In this document: positions 60,352 to 64,000 of the stretch, one piece after another | Numbering within the stretch: the first letter of the stretch is position 1 | Layout of the letters: every line of letters begins with the position of its first letter | From: Streptomyces sp. CB09001 | Lineage (GTDB): Bacteria > Actinomycetota > Actinomycetes > Streptomycetales > Streptomycetaceae | Direction: 5' to 3' | Assembly: GCF_003369795.1 (NCBI RefSeq) | Contig: NZ_CP026730.1 | Span: 5,881,001 to 5,945,000, forward strand | Length of the DNA stretch: 64,000 nucleotides | The notes under the pieces: model-generated | Database searches by the model: none | Told to the model about the DNA's origin: nothing | Seen by the model: only the letters and a program-made list of their open reading frames with translations | Program-made: the position numbers and the translations under genes

Positions 60352-62948
60352 CGCGTGTCCTTCGTGGGCGGTCGGCGGTCGGCGGTCGGGGTCGAGGGGG
60401 CGGCGGAGGAGAGCGCGTGCCCGTCGGTGTCGCGGCCGTCCGCGCCATCCGCCGCCTCGTCCGCTTCGTCTACTTCGTCTGCTTCATATGCTTCGTCTGA
60501 TTCTTCGTCGGTCTGGGCCCGCAGCGTGCCGCGCTGGAAACCGGCGAGGGACGAGGCGGCGCGCTCGGCCGTGAAGTCGGCGTAGTCGTCGCCCGCCGTG
60601 TCGTCCGAGCCGTCCCGGCGGCCGCCCGGATTTTCGTCGCGCAGCTCGGCGGCGAGGCTGGTCTGCGGTACCCGGCGGGGCAGCGGCGTGAGACCGCCGC
60701 GCCCGTCGGCGGAGCCGTGGGAGGAGCCGTGGGAGGAGTCGCCGAAGTAGCCGCCGGGGGAACCCGCCGCGGCTGCGGACGGGCTCGCGGGCGCCGGCCG
60801 GGACGACCGTACGGGCCGCACCGGCCCCGGGCCGCCGGCCGGGTCGGCCGCGGTGGCCGGACCGGGCTCGGCGCCCGGGGCGGCCGGACCGGTGCCGGTG
60901 ACCGGGCCCGCCGGATCGGCCGAGCCGCGCGCGGCGGCCGCGGCCGGTCCGGCGACCCGGGAGCCCCGCGCGCCCTCCGCCGCGCCATCGGTGCCGTTCG
61001 CCCCGCCGACCGGCTCGCGCACCACGATGTCGTGCGGGATCAGCACGATCGCCGTGGTTCCGCCGTACGGCGAGGGGCGCAGCGTGACGGTGATGCCGTG
61101 CCGGTGCGCGAGCCGGGCGACGACGAACATGCCGAGCCGCAGGTCGTCGGCGAGTGCCACCACGTCGAACTGCGGTGCCACCGCCAACTGGGCGTTGAAC
61201 GACGCGTAGTCCTCCTCCGACAGGCCCAGCCCGCGGTCCTCGATCTCGACCGCCAGTCCCTTGGCCACCAGCGCCGCCCGCACCCCGACCGGGTTGGGCG
61301 CGGGCGAGTACGCCGTCGCGTTGTCGATCAGCTCGGCCAGCAGGTGGATCACGTCGGCCACCGCGGGCGGCGCGAGGGCCACCTCCTCGTCGGCGTGCAG
61401 CTCCACCCGCTGGTACTCGGCGACCTCGCCGACGGCGCTGCGCAGGATGTCGACCAGCGACACGGGCTCGCGCCAGGTGCGCCGGGGCTGCTCACCGCTG
61501 ATGATGACGAGGTTCTCCTCGTAGCGCCGCAGCTGACTGGCCGTGGAGTCCAGTTCGTACAGGCCCTTGAGGATCTCGGGGTCCGTGTGCTCGCGCTCCA
61601 GGGCGTCCAGCTTGCCGAGCTGCATGTTGACGAGGTTCTGGCTCTGCCGCGCGATGCCCAGGATGACCTTCTGGAAGCCGCGCCGGGTGTCGGCGAGTTC
61701 GACGGCGGTGTGCACGGCGGTGCGCTGCGCCGTGTTGAACGCCTGTGCGACCTGGCCGAGTTCGTCCCGCCCGTAGTCCAGGGGCGGCGTCGCGGACTCC
61801 ACGTCGACCGTCTCGCCCCGCTCCAGCCTCGCCACCACGTCGGGCAGCCGCTCCTCGGCCAGGCTCAGGGTGGCAAGCCGCAGCCCGCGCAGCCGCCGGG
61901 ACAGCGAGCGGGTGATGCGCCAGGACATCACGATGCAGAGCAGCAGGGCGATCAGACCGCCCGCGCTGAGGACACCGGCCTTGATCAGCAGGCCCCGGGC
62001 CTCCGCCGCGCTGCGGTCGAGGAGACCGTCCGTCTGCTGCCGGATGAGCTGCCCGTACTGGGTGGAGATCTCCTCGAAGGCGGTGATCCAGCGCCGGCGT
62101 GCGTCCGGCAGGTCGATCCGGTCGTCCCCGCCCGCCGAACGGGCCTCGAGCACCTGGTCCTCGACGTCCTGCATGGACTTCCACTCGGAGCTGGCGAGGA
62201 TCCGCTCGGTCTGGGTCTTCGCGCTGCCGGTCAGAGAGGGGACGATCTGGTCCTGCACCAGCCAGCGGCGGGTGTGCACCAGCTGGGCGAACCGGGACCA
62301 CTGCTCCTCGTCCATCCGGTGGGACGGCCAGGCCAGCGTGAGCCGGGCGTCCTCCTGGGAGACCAGCTCGGCGGCGTGCTCCAGGGCGACCAGCGGACCC
62401 GCCTGGGAGGTCAGGTCGCCGTCGTCGACCTGGGAGAGCTCCTGGAAGGCGTGGATCTGCTCGTCGACGATCGAGGTGTACTGGTCGAGCGCCTGCTCGG
62501 CGGTGATGTCGCTGGGGTCGTCCACCTGGTTGCGGTAGTACTCCAGGCTGCCCACCGAGCCGAGCACCGAGTACAGCCGGTCCGAGACCCGGGAGGGCGC
62601 GCTCTCGATCGCGTCGGACTGGCCGACCAACTGCGCGACCGCCTCGTCCGTCTTCGTCCGCTGGGCGTCCAGTTCCGTCCGGTCGCCCTCCGGCGCGGCC
62701 AGCCAGGCGGCCGACAGACTGCGCTCCTTCTGCAGGGCCAGGGTGGCCTCGGTGCCCATGGCGCCGGTGTCGCGGCTCAGCTCCGTCTGCGCGCGCAGCC
62801 GCAGGCCCTCCGAGAACATCTGGATCGTCGTGACGCCCCACACGGCCGCGAGGGTGACGCCGGGAACCAGGGCCAGGAGGATCAGGGAGAGACGTATGGA
62901 GCCGAGGCGGCGCCGGGCACCCTTCTTCCGTGACTTCCGTGCAGGCAT
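60348..62948 (-). CDS. Conservon NIT-domain sensor histidine kinase (CvnA)
   Basis: The 866-residue protein has a membrane helix (about 20-42), a nitrate/nitrite-sensor-like helical extracytoplasmic region (about 45-320), a second helix (about 323-343), HAMP, a helical dimerisation region (about 420-485) and an HATPase domain (about 500-640; N box HLLAELIDNATAYSP at 535-549, G1 EDRGLGLS). The remainder is Pro/Ala/Ser and acidic repeats. The dimerisation helix LYELDSTASQLRRYEENLV (about 463-481) has no histidine where the phosphate acceptor is expected. The gene is coupled to CvnB by ATGA. Confidence 0.9.
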   Translation of the reverse strand: MPARKSRKKGARRRLGSIRLSLILLALVPGVTLAAVWGVTTIQMFSEGLRLRAQTELSRDTGAMGTEATLALQKERSLSAAWLAAPEGDRTELDAQRTKTDEAVAQLVGQSDAIESAPSRVSDRLYSVLGSVGSLEYYRNQVDDPSDITAEQALDQYTSIVDEQIHAFQELSQVDDGDLTSQAGPLVALEHAAELVSQEDARLTLAWPSHRMDEEQWSRFAQLVHTRRWLVQDQIVPSLTGSAKTQTERILASSEWKSMQDVEDQVLEARSAGGDDRIDLPDARRRWITAFEEISTQYGQLIRQQTDGLLDRSAAEARGLLIKAGVLSAGGLIALLLCIVMSWRITRSLSRRLRGLRLATLSLAEERLPDVVARLERGETVDVESATPPLDYGRDELGQVAQAFNTAQRTAVHTAVELADTRRGFQKVILGIARQSQNLVNMQLGKLDALEREHTDPEILKGLYELDSTASQLRRYEENLVIISGEQPRRTWREPVSLVDILRSAVGEVAEYQRVELHADEEVALAPPAVADVIHLLAELIDNATAYSPAPNPVGVRAALVAKGLAVEIEDRGLGLSEEDYASFNAQLAVAPQFDVVALADDLRLGMFVVARLAHRHGITVTLRPSPYGGTTAIVLIPHDIVVREPVGGANGTDGAAEGARGSRVAGPAAAAARGSADPAGPVTGTGPAAPGAEPGPATAADPAGGPGPVRPVRSSRPAPASPSAAAAGSPGGYFGDSSHGSSHGSADGRGGLTPLPRRVPQTSLAAELRDENPGGRRDGSDDTAGDDYADFTAERAASSLAGFQRGTLRAQTDEESDEAYEADEVDEADEAADGADGRDTDGHALSSAAPSTPTADRRPPTKDTR

Positions 62949-63016
62949 CGTCGTCCTAGGCGATCAGTGGGTCGGGGTGGCGGGAGTGCGGAGGTACCGG
63001 CGGCCGCGGGGCCCGG

Positions 63017-64000
63017 TCACCGGGTGCCGCCCGCGGCGAACTCGGCGACCGAGTCGGCGTTCGTCCGGGTCACGAACGCCGGGCCGGTCAGCACGGGGGC
63101 CACGCCGCCGCCGCTGACGTTGCCGTTGGTGCGGTACAGCCAGAGCGCGTCCACCGCGAGATAGCCCTGCAGATACGGCTGCTGGTCCACGGCGAACTGG
63201 ACGTCCCCGCGTTTGACCGCGGCCACCAGGTCGTTGTCGAGGTCGAAGGTGGCGACGTGCGCGTCGCTGCCCGCCTCGTCGACCGACTCGACCGCGGTGA
63301 GGGCGAACGCCGCGCCGTTCATGACGACTTCGTCGATGCTGGGGTCCTGCCGCAGCCGTGCCGTGACGGCCGCACCGACCGCCTTCATGTCGGTGCCCTC
63401 GACGTAGAGCATCTCGGTCTCGCCGCCGAAGGTCTTCTTCACACCGGCGCAGCGGGCCTCCAGGGCGACGTTGCCGCGCTCGTGGATGACACACAGGGCG
63501 TGCTTGGCCTTCAGGTCGTTCAGCTTGTCGCCGACGGCCCGGCCCGCGACGCTCTCGTCCTGACCGAAGTACTCCAGGAGTCCGGTGGACCGCCAGGCGT
63601 CGATACCGGAGTTGAGGCCGACCACCGCGATCCCGGCCGCCTTGGCCTCGGCGACCGGAGCCTTCATCGCCTGCGGTTTGGCCAGGGTCACGGCGATGCC
63701 GTCGGCCTTGTCACGGACGGCGTCCCGCACGAGGTCGGCCTGGTCGGCGGTGTCGGCGTCCCCGGCGTAGGTCAGGTCGACGCCGTCCTTGGCGGCCGCC
63801 GCCTCGGCGCCCTTGCGCACCCGGTCCCAGAAGGCGTCGCCCTCACCGCCGTGGGTGACCATGACGATCTTCATGCGGTCGCCGCCGGACCCGCCCGCGG
63901 CGTCCGCCGCCGAGCCGTCCTCGTCCCCGCCGAGGGCGGAGCAGCCTGCCGCCAGCAGACAGACGGCCGCGGTGAGGGCCGCGACGCGCAGGGGTCCGGG
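63017..64000 (-). CDS. Sugar-binding lipoprotein (periplasmic-binding-protein type 1), 5' end beyond the window
   Basis: The frame stays open to the last base, so the start is outside. The visible part has a lipobox LLAAGC, a linker rich in Gly/Asp, then a type 1 periplasmic fold: KIVMVTHGGEGDAFWDRVRK, DGIAVTLAKPQAMKAPV, IAVVGLNSGIDAW, VATFDLDNDLVAAVKRGDV and QQPYLQGYLAVDAL, close to ribose/xylose-type binding proteins. The first internal Met (63874) is inside the mature protein. It is 68 bp upstream of the conservon sensor gene on the same strand, and no ABC ATPase or permease is present here. Confidence 0.9.
   Translation of the reverse strand, partial: PGPLRVAALTAAVCLLAAGCSALGGDEDGSAADAAGGSGGDRMKIVMVTHGGEGDAFWDRVRKGAEAAAAKDGVDLTYAGDADTADQADLVRDAVRDKADGIAVTLAKPQAMKAPVAEAKAAGIAVVGLNSGIDAWRSTGLLEYFGQDESVAGRAVGDKLNDLKAKHALCVIHERGNVALEARCAGVKKTFGGETEMLYVEGTDMKAVGAAVTARLRQDPSIDEVVMNGAAFALTAVESVDEAGSDAHVATFDLDNDLVAAVKRGDVQFAVDQQPYLQGYLAVDALWLYRTNGNVSGGGVAPVLTGPAFVTRTNADSVAEFAAGGTR

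Overview
The window is very GC-rich DNA with strong G/C at third codon positions, frequent GTG/TTG starts, stop/start overlaps of the GTGA/ATGA type, a conservon (sensor, roadblock, DUF742, GTPase), BTAD-NB-ARC-TPR regulators and DasR-like operators. Together these point to a Streptomyces chromosome, most likely a core-arm region with gene order resembling the S. coelicolor group; that assignment is from memory, not from a search. No rRNA, tRNA, CRISPR, insertion sequence or prophage was recognised.

Layout. Positions 1-5303 carry the end of a nonulosonic (sialic-acid-like) acid cell-surface glycan cluster: a truncated first gene, a putative glycosyltransferase broken by two compensating frameshifts, a CMP-nonulosonate synthetase fused to a HAD phosphatase, a NeuB-type synthase without its SAF domain, and a polysialyltransferase-like protein. 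A beta-propeller/lectin-like gene faces them. Positions 6616-9959 hold a fatty-acid beta-oxidation pair (fadA-fadB) behind two operator-like palindromes, followed by RNase D, an orphan LuxR-type response regulator and a DUF3000 gene. hemE (13469), cgoX/hemY (25908) and chdC/hemQ (27397) are plus-strand genes of the coproporphyrin-dependent heme route, separated by other genes.

The most distinctive block is 14562-21954. A GH3 beta-N-acetylglucosaminidase gene and a divergent five-gene, translationally coupled operon (2-oxoglutarate oxygenase, DUF6271-like protein, type III PLP decarboxylase, GNAT acetyltransferase, MFS exporter) flank two DasR-like (dre) boxes. This looks like an uncharacterised small-molecule pathway that may be controlled by aminosugar availability.

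Positions 22012-40844 are mixed chromosomal genes: rhomboid protease, CoA-disulfide-reductase-like flavoprotein, DUF4349 lipoprotein, secreted tripeptidyl aminopeptidase-like hydrolase, a TIGR04222 membrane protein next to a DUF692/MNIO enzyme (possible peptide-modification pair), a Pth2-like protein, an ABC pair, a polysaccharide deacetylase, a Rieske-FAD oxidoreductase, a PhoX-type phosphatase, a slipin and the remains of a deleted carbonic anhydrase/SulP pair. Upstream of a small secreted-protein gene lies an 11-bp-phased GGTCA repeat array resembling PHO boxes.

Positions 42022-46868 contain zapE, a RibD-type reductase, a small conserved protein, murC and msrB. From 46896 to 55142 there are large NB-ARC/TPR proteins, two proteins sharing an HN...GPVVQ motif, tiny coupled ORFs and a coupled pair of unknown GT-B-like genes. 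The window closes with a complete OpuC-type osmoprotectant ABC transporter operon (55370-58941), a complete conservon (58973-62948) and a truncated sugar-binding lipoprotein gene that reads into the conservon.
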